A stretch of DNA of 64,000 nt from Neobacillus sp. PS3-40 (lineage in GTDB: Bacteria > Bacillota > Bacilli > Bacillales > Cytobacillaceae), in the NCBI RefSeq assembly GCF_030915485.1, contig NZ_CP133266.1, forward strand, positions 4,034,001-4,098,000, read 5' to 3'. The translations under genes were made by a program, and so were the position numbers. Below are positions 25,497-34,145 of this stretch, piece after piece. The stretch's first letter is position 1, and the number at the start of each line of letters is the position of its first letter. The notes below the pieces were generated by a model. That model searched no databases. It worked only from the letters and a program-made list of their open reading frames with translations, and had not been told where the DNA came from.

Positions 25497-26015
25497 TTGA
25501 AAAAAACTATTCCTAAAAAAATACATATTATTGGTTCAGTGGGCAGTGGAAAGACAACGTTAGCAAAAGAATTATCATCAAAGTATAATGTTCCGTTTTA
25601 TGAATTAGACAACATTGTTTGGGAAAGGCATAAATCTGGAGATATAAGAAGATCAGAAGAAGAAAGAAGGGGCTATTTGAATACCATTCTCAATTCAGAA
25701 GCTTGGATTATCGAAGGGATTCATAATGAGGAATGGGTAACTAATAGTTTTCATAATGCAGAATTGATCCTCTTTTTAGATACAAATTACTCAATAAGAA
25801 TCTTACGAATTATAAAGAGATTTGCATTTCAAAAAATTGGATTAGAAAAATCAAATTATAAACCAACATTCAAAGTGTTTTTAAAGATGTTTAAGTGGAA
25901 TAAGTATTTTGAAAATGTGGGGAAACCAGGTTTCTTTGAAAAAATTGAAGTATATAGTAACAAGCTTTTAGTGGTGAAAAATAGGAGAGAAATAAAAAAC
26001 TACTTCCACTTTTAA
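25497..26015 (+). CDS. P-loop kinase-like protein (FlaR/topology modulation type)
   Basis: 172-aa nucleotide-binding protein with Walker A G-S-V-G-S-G-K-T at about residues 13-20 and a basic lid-like region near 95-130. It belongs to the small P-loop group annotated as DNA topology modulation protein FlaR or adenylate-kinase-like. The start is TTG 25497 with GAGGTG upstream. Substrate and role unknown. Confidence 0.78.
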   Translation: MKKTIPKKIHIIGSVGSGKTTLAKELSSKYNVPFYELDNIVWERHKSGDIRRSEEERRGYLNTILNSEAWIIEGIHNEEWVTNSFHNAELILFLDTNYSIRILRIIKRFAFQKIGLEKSNYKPTFKVFLKMFKWNKYFENVGKPGFFEKIEVYSNKLLVVKNRREIKNYFHF

Positions 26016-26119
26016 TTTCCAATCTATTATCGAAAATGAATCAAGGATAGGAACGGGACAGTTTTACGTAAGAAAATAATGTATAATATTGATATATTTA
26101 ACAAACTAGGAGGATTACT

Positions 26120-26326
26120 ATGTTTACTAACGCTGCGCCAGAGGGTGGGATTGCCCTTCTCATGTTTTTACCTATTATTCTATATTTAGCTCTAACTGCT
26201 TTTTGCATTTATTTCATAATTAAAGTGATTAAATTCATGAATGCAAAAACGAAATCAGACCAAGAAAGAAATCAAAAGATGGATGAATTAGTTAAGATCG
26301 TTAGTCAAGTTAAGAATATTGAATAA
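26120..26326 (+). CDS. Small single-span membrane protein
   Basis: 68 aa: one hydrophobic segment at about 12-40, then a charged cytoplasmic tail (K-T-K-S-D-Q-E-R-N-Q-K-M-D-E-L) that could form a short coiled coil. AGGAGG lies 6 bases before the ATG. No family recognised. Confidence 0.6.
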   Translation: MFTNAAPEGGIALLMFLPIILYLALTAFCIYFIIKVIKFMNAKTKSDQERNQKMDELVKIVSQVKNIE

Positions 26327-26392
26327 TCATTCTTTTGACTCGGTTAGCTGTTAGGGACATAACTAAAATTAGGTAATTTACGTTAAAAATAA

Positions 26393-26430
26393 AAAACGAC
26401 GGCAAAATCTATTTTTTGCCGTCGTTTTAG
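26393..26430. terminator. Bidirectional terminator
   Basis: AACGACGGCAAAA / TTTTTGCCGTCGTT hairpin, T-rich on both sides. It lies between the small membrane protein gene and a converging gene. Confidence 0.88.
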
Positions 26431-26440
26431 AATTAGTATA

Positions 26441-26824
26441 TTACCAACCCGCAATTTCGCTTCTTGAAATTTCAATATCATTCAGCAAAAAAACGGGGTC
26501 CTTTTCACTTATAGTTCCTAAATCTTTATGTGTAATCGCAATTGTAAACGGTTTAAATGCAAATTCTTCCTGTAATAGAACCCCGGCGTGATCCTTTTTA
26601 AAGATTACCGCATGTTCAGATTGTTTATTTACTTTAAAGCAAAATATATATGCATCTAGCTCTTGATTATATAACCATGTATAATCATAGCTCTTCACTT
26701 GAAATGTAATTAAATAATTAAATTCTGGTATACATAAAAGAAGAATATTCTCACCATCTGGTCGACTTGCCCATCCGGCATCTTCTGGATAATATCCTGT
26801 TGAAACTTGTGGTATGTAATCCAA
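26441..26824 (-). CDS. Hypothetical protein, 127 aa
   Basis: Soluble, acidic, strand-rich protein with several aromatic residues (Y-D-Y-T-W-L-Y-N-Q) and no signal peptide. No domain is recognised. On its strand a GGGGGGATGAA sequence precedes the ATG. Possibly specific to this genus; function not assignable. Confidence 0.6.
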   Translation of the reverse strand: MDYIPQVSTGYYPEDAGWASRPDGENILLLCIPEFNYLITFQVKSYDYTWLYNQELDAYIFCFKVNKQSEHAVIFKKDHAGVLLQEEFAFKPFTIAITHKDLGTISEKDPVFLLNDIEISRSEIAGW

Positions 26825-27169
26825 GTTTATTCATCCCCCCGTTTTAAAACATTCAATTCATTTTAACTCGTAGGGAGATATTTATACAACTAGATTTACT
26901 TAAGCAGTATCCAAAGTATTGATTTTCATGAAAGATATACGGAGTAACCAAAGAATGTGACACAATTTCAAAGAGTTTTTCCAACTTTATTTGTATTTAA
27001 AATGCCGGATATAGAAGAGGAATCTGATGTGAAAAAATAATTACATTGTTAATAATGTTTTTTCTGTGTTTGCTGATCGAATACAACAGCTGAAAGAGAA
27101 GAGAATGTAGACTTCCGAAGTGAGAGATTACCTTAATTTATATATCAACATTATAAAAGTCTAGAAAAA
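26825..27169. other. Gene-free stretch
   Basis: AT-rich sequence between two minus-strand genes, holding the upstream region of the 127-aa gene. No frame, repeat or site of note was seen. Confidence 0.5.
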
Positions 27170-27196
27170 AAACAGACCCTTTTAAAAAGGGTCTGT
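27170..27196 (-). terminator. Terminator of cold shock gene
   Basis: AACAGACCCTTTT / AAAAGGGTCTGTT; followed on the minus strand by T8. Confidence 0.88.
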
Positions 27197-27213
27197 TCTA
27201 TTTAAAAGCAATA

Positions 27214-27414
27214 TTATGCTTTTTGAACGTTAGCTGCTTGTGGTCCACGAGCGCCTTTTTCAACGTCGAAAGTTACTTTTTGACCTTCGTCTAATGATTT
27301 GAAACCTTCAGATTGGATAGCAGAGAAATGAACGAATACGTCTTCTCCACCTTCACGTTCGATAAATCCAAAACCTTTTTCTGCGTTAAACCATTTTACT
27401 GTACCTTGTTCCAT
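27214..27414 (-). CDS. cspD: Cold shock protein
   Basis: 66-aa CSD-fold nucleic-acid chaperone. RNP1 K-G-F-G-F-I-E (about residues 13-19) and RNP2 D-V-F-V-H-F-S (about 25-31) are intact; the protein ends [10 protein letters not shown]. It is closest to the CspB/CspD group of Bacillus. AGGAGG lies before the ATG. The leader upstream is long and structured, as is usual for csp genes. Confidence 0.95.
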   Translation of the reverse strand: MEQGTVKWFNAEKGFGFIEREGGEDVFVHFSAIQSEGFKSLDEGQKVTFDVEKGARGPQAANVQKA

Positions 27415-27806
27415 AATATGTTGCCTCCTGAGAGCGTATCGCTCAATGTGTTACTACCCTTGCCCAAAGTGATCATTAAGACGAAAAGTTGAATACTTAT
27501 ACTATCCTTTACACCGAACAAAAATAATTCTTCTTTATCATAACAGAAGATAATTAGAAAAGCAAATAAAAATAAAAAATAGGTCTAATTTTAATTCATT
27601 TTAATTTTAAATAGTATTGAATTGCGTTAGATCCATAAGAACGGTGTTCAAGGCTGAAGGCGTTTAAAACGAGTTTTGTATCAAAATATGCCAAAAATAT
27701 TTAAAGATTAATTAGCTCTCACTTCTCATTTTATAATATTCGTCATTTTTTACAGGAAAAAACCAACTTCTGGTCGAATATAATAGGGAGTGAGAGGGAT
27801 GAACAG
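27415..27806. other. Upstream region and leader of cspD; otherwise gene-free
   Basis: On the minus strand the last 90 bases before cspD carry a small hairpin GAGCG-ATA-CGCTC directly ahead of AGGAGG, and a TATAAG-type -10 further up. This fits the long 5' leader of cold shock genes. The rest, up to the 71-aa gene, shows no feature. Confidence 0.5.
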
Positions 27807-28022
27807 ATGAATAATAAAGATAAATTAATGAAGAACTTTCAGAAAATGAATCAAGGAAATTTTTTTACAATTGAAATTCCAACAGTTACGGAGAAAGATA
27901 AAAGTACTATTGAAGAATGGGTAAAAGAATTAGAACATGAAGGGAAAATAAAAGTAAGAGAGTGCATTTCACGAGAAAACGCCGTTTATTTACATGGAAT
28001 CATTAAGTATGCATCCGAGTAA
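27807..28022 (+). CDS. Small hypothetical protein, 71 aa
   Basis: Charged soluble protein whose helices (T-E-K-D-K-S-T-I-E-E-W-V-K-E-L-E-H-E-G-K-I-K-V-R split over a turn) look like a small winged-helix wing. No named family recognised. GAGAGG precedes the ATG at 27807. A short T-run follows the stop codon. Confidence 0.55.
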   Translation: MNNKDKLMKNFQKMNQGNFFTIEIPTVTEKDKSTIEEWVKELEHEGKIKVRECISRENAVYLHGIIKYASE

Positions 28023-28240
28023 TGTGGATGCATTTTTTTTTTGGAGATAATAATGAAAAGAAATGAGCTTTTATAGGTAATAAAGCAATCCTGTATCGTT
28101 TTAAAGAGTTAAAACTTTACTTTGTGTGGCTATGGTCATATCATTATTTACGGAATTGCATTGGTTAAAAATATACGTACGATAATGTTGCCTAATAGAA
28201 ACGAACATTTAAAAATTTACCGTACAAGAAGAAAAAGAGG

Positions 28241-29809
28241 ATGAAAAACGTGGATTTAAACCTTTTAATTGCACCAGAACACTATAATATTGCCAACGAA
28301 ATTGATCAACATTTTTCGGAAAAGGAAGCTTTAGTATGGGAAAATGAATTGGGTGAACAACAGACAGTAAAGTACTCTGAATTAATAAAGAGGGCTAATA
28401 AACTTGCTAATGGTTTAACAAGCTTAGGATTAAAGAAAGGTGACTGTATAGTCGTAATGACTACGCGTCTTATCGAATCATATGTGATTTATTTGGCATG
28501 TTTAAAAGCAGGCATCATCATTAGTCCATCATCAGAATTACTACGAGCTAAAGATTTAGTCTATCGTTTAAACCATTCAGAGGCAAAAGCGGTTATTACA
28601 TATCATCAATTCGTTACGGAATTCGAAAATATAGAAGAAGCTACCCCTTATTTACAATTCAGGATAACTTTTGGTCAGGAAGTTCCTGGTTGGCTTTCAA
28701 TGGAAAATTTAATTGATGTGGAGCCAGAGACGTTTACAACGGCAGATACGGTAAAAGATGATTATGCATTTCTTGCCTATACATCTGGAACAACGGGGAT
28801 GCCAAAAGGGGTTGTCCACAGTCATGGTTGGGGATTTGCCCACCTAAGAATTGCGGCTTCAAAGTGGCTTAATATTGGTGAAGCAGATACCGTTTGGGCA
28901 ACTGCTGCACCTGGATGGCAAAAATGGGTTTGGAGTCCACTTCTTTCTATATTAGGTTCCGGAGCAACTGGCTTTGTCTATAATGGAAAGTTCCAGCCAC
29001 ATAAATATTTGCAACTTCTTCAAGATAAAAAAATCAATGTTTTATGCTGCACACCAACTGAATATCGGATGATGGCAAAACTAGATGAAATTTCAACATT
29101 TGATCTTTCGCATTTACATACCGCTGTTTCCGCTGGTGAAGCGCTAAATAGGGAAGTTATTGATGTCTTTAAAAATCATTTTGACATCCAAATTCGGGAT
29201 GGTTATGGTCAGACAGAAAGTACATTACTAATAGCAAATTTAAATGTGGATGTTTCAAAAATTGGCTCAATGGGTCAACCACTCCTTAAAGAATTTATTG
29301 AAATTGTAGATACCAATGGTGTTCCAGTTTCAGTGAATGAAGTTGGAACAATTGCAGTTAGAAAAGATTTCCCCGCACTCTTTGAACTATATTATAAAGA
29401 TAGTGAAAAGACCGCTAACACCTACCATGGGAATTATTTTTTGACGGGGGATAGGGCTTCCAAAGACGAAGACAATTACTTTTGGTTTCAGGGTAGGAAT
29501 GATGACGTCATTATCAGTTCTGGATACACGATCGGGCCATTTGAAGTGGAAGATGCATTAATGAAACATGAATCAGTCCAAGAATGCGCAGTTGTTGCTT
29601 ACCCAGACCCAATAAGAGGGAATGTTGTAAAAGCATTTGTGGTAGTAAAGTCTGGTGTTGTTGGGACGGAAGAGTTGATTAATGATCTCAAACAATTTGT
29701 TAAAAAATTAACTGCTCCATATAAGTATCCAAGGATCATTCAGTTTGTCGAGTCGCTACCTAAAACGGATTCTGGAAAAATTCGCCGTATAGAATTGCGA
29801 AATTCGTAA
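28241..29809 (+). CDS. Acyl-CoA synthetase (AMP-forming), MbcS/YtcI-like
   Basis: 522-aa member of the acetyl-CoA synthetase-like ANL superfamily. The ATP-binding loop Y-T-S-G-T-T-G-M-P-K-G lies near residue 185, Y-G-Q-T-E-S near 330, the GDR hinge region near 410, and the catalytic lysine of T-D-S-G-K-I-R-R near 515. The length and sequence resemble B. subtilis YtcI/MbcS, which activates branched short-chain acids. It would make acyl-CoA from a free acid, ATP and CoA; the exact acid is uncertain. A single gene between gaps, closed by a perfect terminator. Confidence 0.85.
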   Translation: MKNVDLNLLIAPEHYNIANEIDQHFSEKEALVWENELGEQQTVKYSELIKRANKLANGLTSLGLKKGDCIVVMTTRLIESYVIYLACLKAGIIISPSSELLRAKDLVYRLNHSEAKAVITYHQFVTEFENIEEATPYLQFRITFGQEVPGWLSMENLIDVEPETFTTADTVKDDYAFLAYTSGTTGMPKGVVHSHGWGFAHLRIAASKWLNIGEADTVWATAAPGWQKWVWSPLLSILGSGATGFVYNGKFQPHKYLQLLQDKKINVLCCTPTEYRMMAKLDEISTFDLSHLHTAVSAGEALNREVIDVFKNHFDIQIRDGYGQTESTLLIANLNVDVSKIGSMGQPLLKEFIEIVDTNGVPVSVNEVGTIAVRKDFPALFELYYKDSEKTANTYHGNYFLTGDRASKDEDNYFWFQGRNDDVIISSGYTIGPFEVEDALMKHESVQECAVVAYPDPIRGNVVKAFVVVKSGVVGTEELINDLKQFVKKLTAPYKYPRIIQFVESLPKTDSGKIRRIELRNS

Positions 29810-29826
29810 AGTAAGTGACGGTAATA

Positions 29827-29870
29827 GCTAAAAAATCCAAGCCAAAGCATTCTGACTTGGATTTTTTAGC
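29827..29870. terminator. Terminator of acyl-CoA synthetase gene
   Basis: GCTAAAAAATCCAAG / CTTGGATTTTTTAGC, a perfect 15-bp inverted repeat with T6 in the 3' arm. Confidence 0.88.
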
Positions 29871-29975
29871 TTATAAGAAGGTTTATTTTTGTTAACGCAT
29901 TAAAGTAAAGTATCGTTAATAAATAATCATCACTTAAATCGCATAAAAACAACTAGGCAATTGCCAGCGAAATTA
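29868..29975 (+). repeat. Modular hairpin repeat, copy C (upstream-type module, decayed)
   Basis: Starts AGCTTATAAG, then GTTAACGCATTAAAGTAA and ATCGCATAA...CAACTAGGCAA, colinear with the first half of copy B at 33808. The hairpin end of the module is degenerate here. It begins at the 3' end of the terminator just before it. Confidence 0.7.
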
Positions 29976-30077
29976 GGAGTAGTAAATACTAGCTCTGCAT
30001 GGATATTTTGAGTGAGAAAAGGTACAATTTAATATGATTAAGATAATTTAAGATAGAATATAGTAGGTGGGAAAAGT

Positions 30078-30818
30078 ATGATAGCGAGGACAGAAGAGGA
30101 TTTTAATGGTTTGAAAGAAATTGGCAAAATCGTCGCATCGATTAGAAATGAATTGGTACAAAGAACGGTACCAGGTATAACAACTAAGGAACTTGATGAT
30201 CTAGCTGGTGAGTTATTTGAGAAGTCTGGTTCAATCTCAGCCCCAAAAGGTGAATATGATTTTCCAGGCTATACCTGCATAAGTGTCAATGAAGAAGTAG
30301 CGCATGGTATTCCAGGTCCTCGGGTTATTAAAGAAGGGGATCTCGTTAATATAGATGTTTCAGGATCCAAGAACGGTTATTTTGCTGATACAGGGATCTC
30401 GATTGTAGTAGGTAAAGGCGAAGAAGTTTTAACTAAAATTTGCGAGGTTGCTAAAGAAGCATTTGATGCAGGTATTAAGAAAGCAAACCCGGGTTCCAAA
30501 ATAAATGGAATCGGAAAAGTGGTTTACCAAACTGCAAGACAGCATGGATTAACAGTTATCAAAAACCTTACAGGGCATGGAATTGGACGTTCAATCCACG
30601 AAAAACCTAATTATATTTACAATTATTATGAGCGCTCAGATAATGGATTGCTACAAGAAGGCATGGTTATCGCAGTTGAGCCATTTATTTCAACCAAAGA
30701 TGAAGAAGTAATTGAACAAGGTGACGGTTGGACCTATGTAACAGAAAACAGTTATGTAGCACAGTACGAACACACGATGATCATTACTAAAAATGGGCCG
30801 ATTATTTTAACGCTATAA
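30078..30818 (+). CDS. mapB: Methionine aminopeptidase, type I
   Basis: Removes the initiator methionine from new proteins. 246 aa, similar in length to B. subtilis YflG/MapB rather than Map. The pita-bread fold metal ligands are visible: D in N-I-D-V-S-G, D in F-A-D-T-G, H in T-G-H-G-I-G, E in A-V-E-P-F and E in Q-Y-E-H-T. GGTGGG precedes the ATG. It would be a second enzyme if the usual map lies in the ribosomal protein operon. Single gene. Confidence 0.9.
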   Translation: MIARTEEDFNGLKEIGKIVASIRNELVQRTVPGITTKELDDLAGELFEKSGSISAPKGEYDFPGYTCISVNEEVAHGIPGPRVIKEGDLVNIDVSGSKNGYFADTGISIVVGKGEEVLTKICEVAKEAFDAGIKKANPGSKINGIGKVVYQTARQHGLTVIKNLTGHGIGRSIHEKPNYIYNYYERSDNGLLQEGMVIAVEPFISTKDEEVIEQGDGWTYVTENSYVAQYEHTMIITKNGPIILTL

Positions 30819-31030
30819 ACAAGCAAATTATTTTTATTAAGGAATATGGAAATTACTTGTAAGCAAAAGCAAATAATTATTGTTGGGTAAGGCAAGGCCA
30901 TGGCGGTCTTGTCTTATTTTTGTTTGTTTCAAGTACATTTCTCGCTTATTTTCGCAAAAATTGTTGTTCATCATTTCATCCCTTCGTGGTTCGACACTTA
31001 AATTAGAATATAAAAGTAAAATAATCCTAG

Positions 31031-31165
31031 TTTTCAGTGGAAAATTTATTTTATCAGCGAAAATAAATGAGATATCAGCGAAAAAATGGTTTTATCAGCG
31101 AAAAAATAGTTTTATCAGCGAAAACAATAGAGATATAGGCGAAAAATCGATTATATCAGCGGAAT
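31031..31165. repeat. Periodic array of TATCAGCGAAAA units
   Basis: Seven units, starting at about 31031, 31051, 31072, 31092, 31112, 31133 and 31153, share the core TATCAGCGAAAA with a period of 20-21 bases and variable AT-rich linkers. The first and sixth are degenerate. It lies in the 596-base gap between mapB and malic enzyme 1. The period is near two helical turns, so all cores face the same side of the DNA. Confidence 0.8.
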
Positions 31166-31244
31166 GAGATATGCTTTCATTTACGAATTAGAAAATGGGC
31201 CAATAATCGTTTACTTTAATTCCCATCACAAGCTTTTTTTAATT

Positions 31245-31290
31245 ACAAAATTAGTTATTAAAGTTACAAAATCTATGAAAATGCTTACAA
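31245..31290 (+). promoter_or_regulatory. Probable MalR box with near-cre before malic enzyme 1
   Basis: The 26-base stretch 31255-31280 (TTATTAAA, G, TTACA, AAAT, CTATGAAA) matches 36494-36519 before maeN at 23 of 26 positions. It contains the TTATT(A/T)AA element described for the related MaeR of lactobacilli. TGAAAATGCTTACA (31276-31289) overlaps it and differs from the cre consensus at one position. Confidence 0.6.
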
Positions 31291-31414
31291 AGGAAATAAA
31301 ATGAAAGTATAAAAAACAGGGTGTAATGATTATCAAAAATGTCGATATCTACAATGACTTTACATCCTTTGATCTGTATTTAAGAAAGTATTTAACAAAG
31401 AGGAGAGATTCGTT

Positions 31415-32662
31415 ATGTCAAACTTACGGGATGAAGCATTAAAGATGCATAAAGACCATCAAGGAAAGCTTGGTGTCTATTCAAAGGTTCAAGTAGGTAA
31501 TGCCAAGGATTTAAGTCTTGCGTATTCTCCAGGTGTAGCTGAGCCTTGTATGGAAATCTACAAGGATGATAATAAAGTATATGATTATACTGCAAAAGGG
31601 AATCTCGTTGCCATTGTTTCAGACGGAACGGCTGTACTTGGTCTAGGAAATATTGGTCCGAAAGCTGCTATGCCAGTTATGGAAGGTAAAGCTGTGTTAT
31701 TCAAAACATTTGCAGATGTAGATGCATTCCCAATTTGTTTAGGGACAACCGATCCAGATAAAATTGTCGAAACTGTCAAGTTTTTAGAGCCAACCTTTGG
31801 CGGTGTAAACTTAGAAGATATCTCAGCACCTCGATGTTTTGAAATTGAAGATCGATTACGAAAAGCTTGTGATATTCCTGTTTTCCATGATGATCAACAC
31901 GGGACGGCAATTGTAACTGCTGCTGGGCTAATCAATGCTCTTAAACTAGCAAACAAAGATATCAAAGATATTCGTGTTGTCGCAAATGGTGCTGGTTCAG
32001 CAGGCGTGGCAATTGTTAAACTCTTGCTTCATATGGGTGTAAAAGATGTGATTTTGTGTGATACAAAAGGAATTATTTATGAAGGTCGTCCTTACGGAAT
32101 GAATAAATTCAAAGATGAGATGGCTCTTATTACTAACAAAGAACAGAAACAAGGAACAGTTGAGGATGCGCTTGTTTTCGCTGACGTTTTTGTTGGAGTA
32201 TCTGCTGCAGGTGTCGTTACGAAGGAAATGGTTCGTTCCATGAATCGCGATCCAATTATTTTTGCTATGGCCAATCCAGAACCGGAGATTATGCCGGAAG
32301 ACGCAAAAGAAGCGGGAGCACTAGTAGTTGGAACGGGACGCTCCGATTTTCCAAATCAGGTCAATAACGTACTTGCATTCCCAGGAATTTTCCGCGGAGC
32401 ATTAGATGTTCATGCAAAAGAAATTAATGAAGAAATGAAACTTGCGGCGGTACTTGCAATTGCCGGGCTAATTTCAAACGAAGAACTTCATGCTGATTAT
32501 GTCATTCCAGATCCATTTGATCGTAGAGTAGCAGCACATGTGGCAGCTGCTGTTGCTAAAGCGGCAATGGAAACGGGTGTTTCACAGAAAAATGTTAGTG
32601 TTGATGAAATCAAAGAACGACTATTAACGTTAGTGGATGAAAAAAAGCCAGCTCTCATATAG
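31415..32662 (+). CDS. Malic enzyme 1 (NAD(P)-dependent, decarboxylating)
   Basis: Converts malate to pyruvate and CO2 with reduction of NAD(P). 415 aa, the short bacterial form similar to B. subtilis YtsJ. The N-terminal malic domain shows Y-S-P-G-V-A-E-P-C, the catalytic lysine region in Y-T-A-K-G-N-L-V-A and F-H-D-D-Q-H-G-T-A; the NAD(P)-binding domain has G-A-G-S-A-G-V-A-I near residue 190. AGAGGAGAG precedes the ATG. A paralogue about 90% identical by eye lies at 40472-41719. The probable MalR box upstream links it to maeN. Confidence 0.93.
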   Translation: MSNLRDEALKMHKDHQGKLGVYSKVQVGNAKDLSLAYSPGVAEPCMEIYKDDNKVYDYTAKGNLVAIVSDGTAVLGLGNIGPKAAMPVMEGKAVLFKTFADVDAFPICLGTTDPDKIVETVKFLEPTFGGVNLEDISAPRCFEIEDRLRKACDIPVFHDDQHGTAIVTAAGLINALKLANKDIKDIRVVANGAGSAGVAIVKLLLHMGVKDVILCDTKGIIYEGRPYGMNKFKDEMALITNKEQKQGTVEDALVFADVFVGVSAAGVVTKEMVRSMNRDPIIFAMANPEPEIMPEDAKEAGALVVGTGRSDFPNQVNNVLAFPGIFRGALDVHAKEINEEMKLAAVLAIAGLISNEELHADYVIPDPFDRRVAAHVAAAVAKAAMETGVSQKNVSVDEIKERLLTLVDEKKPALI

Positions 32663-32797
32663 AACTGGCATAATGTATAGGGAATCTGAACAATGCCTAG
32701 TTATTGATTGGTAGAGCCTGATCAAACGAAGCAGTCAACTCACAGTTAATTAATAAAGGTTAAAATTAGCTGATTTTTACTGAATATAATTGATGAG

Positions 32798-32832
32798 AGA
32801 CTGGCTCTTTGTTTTTGGGTCAGTCTTTTTTT
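32798..32832 (+). terminator. Terminator of malic enzyme 1 gene
   Basis: AGACTGGCTC / GGGTCAGTCT stem followed by T7. Confidence 0.82.
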
Positions 32833-32921
32833 AAAAAATTAAATAATTGAAACGATTTTAACTGTAGTAAAATGGAATTTGTATAGAATATCTAGGGGTT
32901 TTGGTAGTGGGGGGATTTAAG

Positions 32922-33674
32922 TTGGCTATTGCGCTGACTATGTTTGTGATGGGAATTTTATTAGGATTTGTTGGAGCTGGAGGCTCAGGCTTTATTATTG
33001 CTATTTTAACCGTTCTGTTTGGGGTTCCGATACATACTGCCCTAGGGACTTCGCTTGCAGCAATGGTATTTACGACCATGTCAGGTGCATACAGCCACTT
33101 TCGGCAGGGAAATATTTCTGTTAAAACAGGCTTGATAGTAGGTGGATTTGGTTCTGGTGCTGCCTATCTAGGTTCAATACTAGCAGGATTGATTCCAGTG
33201 CATTCTTTGCATTGGTTAACAGCAAGTATGTTATTCCTATCTGCTGTTTTATTAGTTGTCCGCTTATTTATCGCACAAAAAATAATGATAAAAAAATCAA
33301 AAGATGTACCAAGTAATATTGTTCTAATTAAAAAGGCAGCGCTTGTAGGGATAAGTACTGGAATGTTGTCTGGTACTTTTGGGATTGGTGCAGCCCCGTT
33401 TATTCAAATCGGACTACTTACTATATTGGGATTATCTATCAGACAATCAGTAGGGACAACGATGCTTGTTATTTTGCCAATTGCTTTAGCGGGCGGAATC
33501 GGATTTTACTTCCAGGGGTATTTAAACTTTACATTGTTAGTACAAGTGTTGGCAGGAACCATGATTGGTTCATATGTCGGTGCAAAATTTACAAATCTTG
33601 TTCCACAAAGTATCCTGAAAAGTGCAATGGTTCTAACGCCAATTATGGCAGGGTTAATCCTGCTTATAAGGTAA
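32922..33674 (+). CDS. TauE/SafE family permease
   Basis: Membrane protein of the TauE/SafE (DUF81) family, anion or sulfur-compound permeases. Eight hydrophobic segments in two repeats are seen, each with the glycine-rich motif: G-F-V-G-A-G-G-S-G-F near the start and G-M-L-S-G-T-F-G-I-G-A in the second half. The frame is open from 32901; GGGGGG is best placed for TTG 32922 (250 aa). It sits inside the malate region, but its substrate is not established. Confidence 0.87.
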   Translation: MAIALTMFVMGILLGFVGAGGSGFIIAILTVLFGVPIHTALGTSLAAMVFTTMSGAYSHFRQGNISVKTGLIVGGFGSGAAYLGSILAGLIPVHSLHWLTASMLFLSAVLLVVRLFIAQKIMIKKSKDVPSNIVLIKKAALVGISTGMLSGTFGIGAAPFIQIGLLTILGLSIRQSVGTTMLVILPIALAGGIGFYFQGYLNFTLLVQVLAGTMIGSYVGAKFTNLVPQSILKSAMVLTPIMAGLILLIR

Positions 33675-33753
33675 AGGTAGATCAGATGTAGGAAATACCG
33701 ATTTATCTATGTATCCTCTGTTTGTGTGAAAAAATGATCAGTATAATCAGTAA

Positions 33754-33806
33754 TAATGCCCGCAAGCCCCAGCATCCATGTTTGGGGGAGAGGGCATTTT
33801 CTTTTT
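33754..33806 (+). terminator. Terminator of TauE-like gene
   Basis: Long stem AATGCCC...CCCC / GGGG...GGGCATT followed by TTCTTTTT. Confidence 0.78.
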
Positions 33807-33807
33807 G

Positions 33808-34042
33808 AGCTTATAAGAAAGTATATCTTTGTTAACGCACTAAAGTAAGTAACTATTGTTGATAAATAATCAGCACTCTAATCGCATAAGTGCAACTAGG
33901 CAATCGCCGGCGCTAAGGCTTGGCGCTAGCCAAGTTTTCTTTAGTTAATCAGAATTTATATCCATAAATTCTGCTAGCGCATAAGTGCAACTACGCCCAA
34001 TCATCGCCCTTAGGGGCTCGCCAATCGGCGAGTTTTCTTTAT
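33808..34042 (+). repeat. Modular hairpin repeat, copy B (two modules)
   Basis: First module: AGCTTATAAG at 33808 to TTTTCTTTA near 33942; second: CAGAATTTAT...ATAAATTCTG (33951-33974) to CGGCGAGTTTTCTTTAT at 34042. Each module ends in a terminator-like hairpin (CTCGCC-AATC-GGCGAG with T-tail in module 2). It fills most of the 471-base gap before malK and ends about 100 bases before that gene. Confidence 0.88.
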
Positions 34043-34145
34043 GGGGAAAGCTATGAAATGAAAGAGTAAGGAATTTTCGATAAGTTGAAGTAGAATAGTA
34101 AATGAGCATAATTACATCCAGATGGAACTAGTTTGGGGGAGAATC

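Noticed and set aside
31031-31165. Periodic repeat considered as a CRISPR array
   Set aside because: The cores are only 12 bases, the linkers are 8-9 bases and AT-rich, and no cas gene is near; CRISPR repeats and spacers are much longer.
30880-31167. 95-codon plus-strand frame
   Set aside because: Its second half is the TATCAGCGAAAA array; composition and codons are those of repeat DNA.
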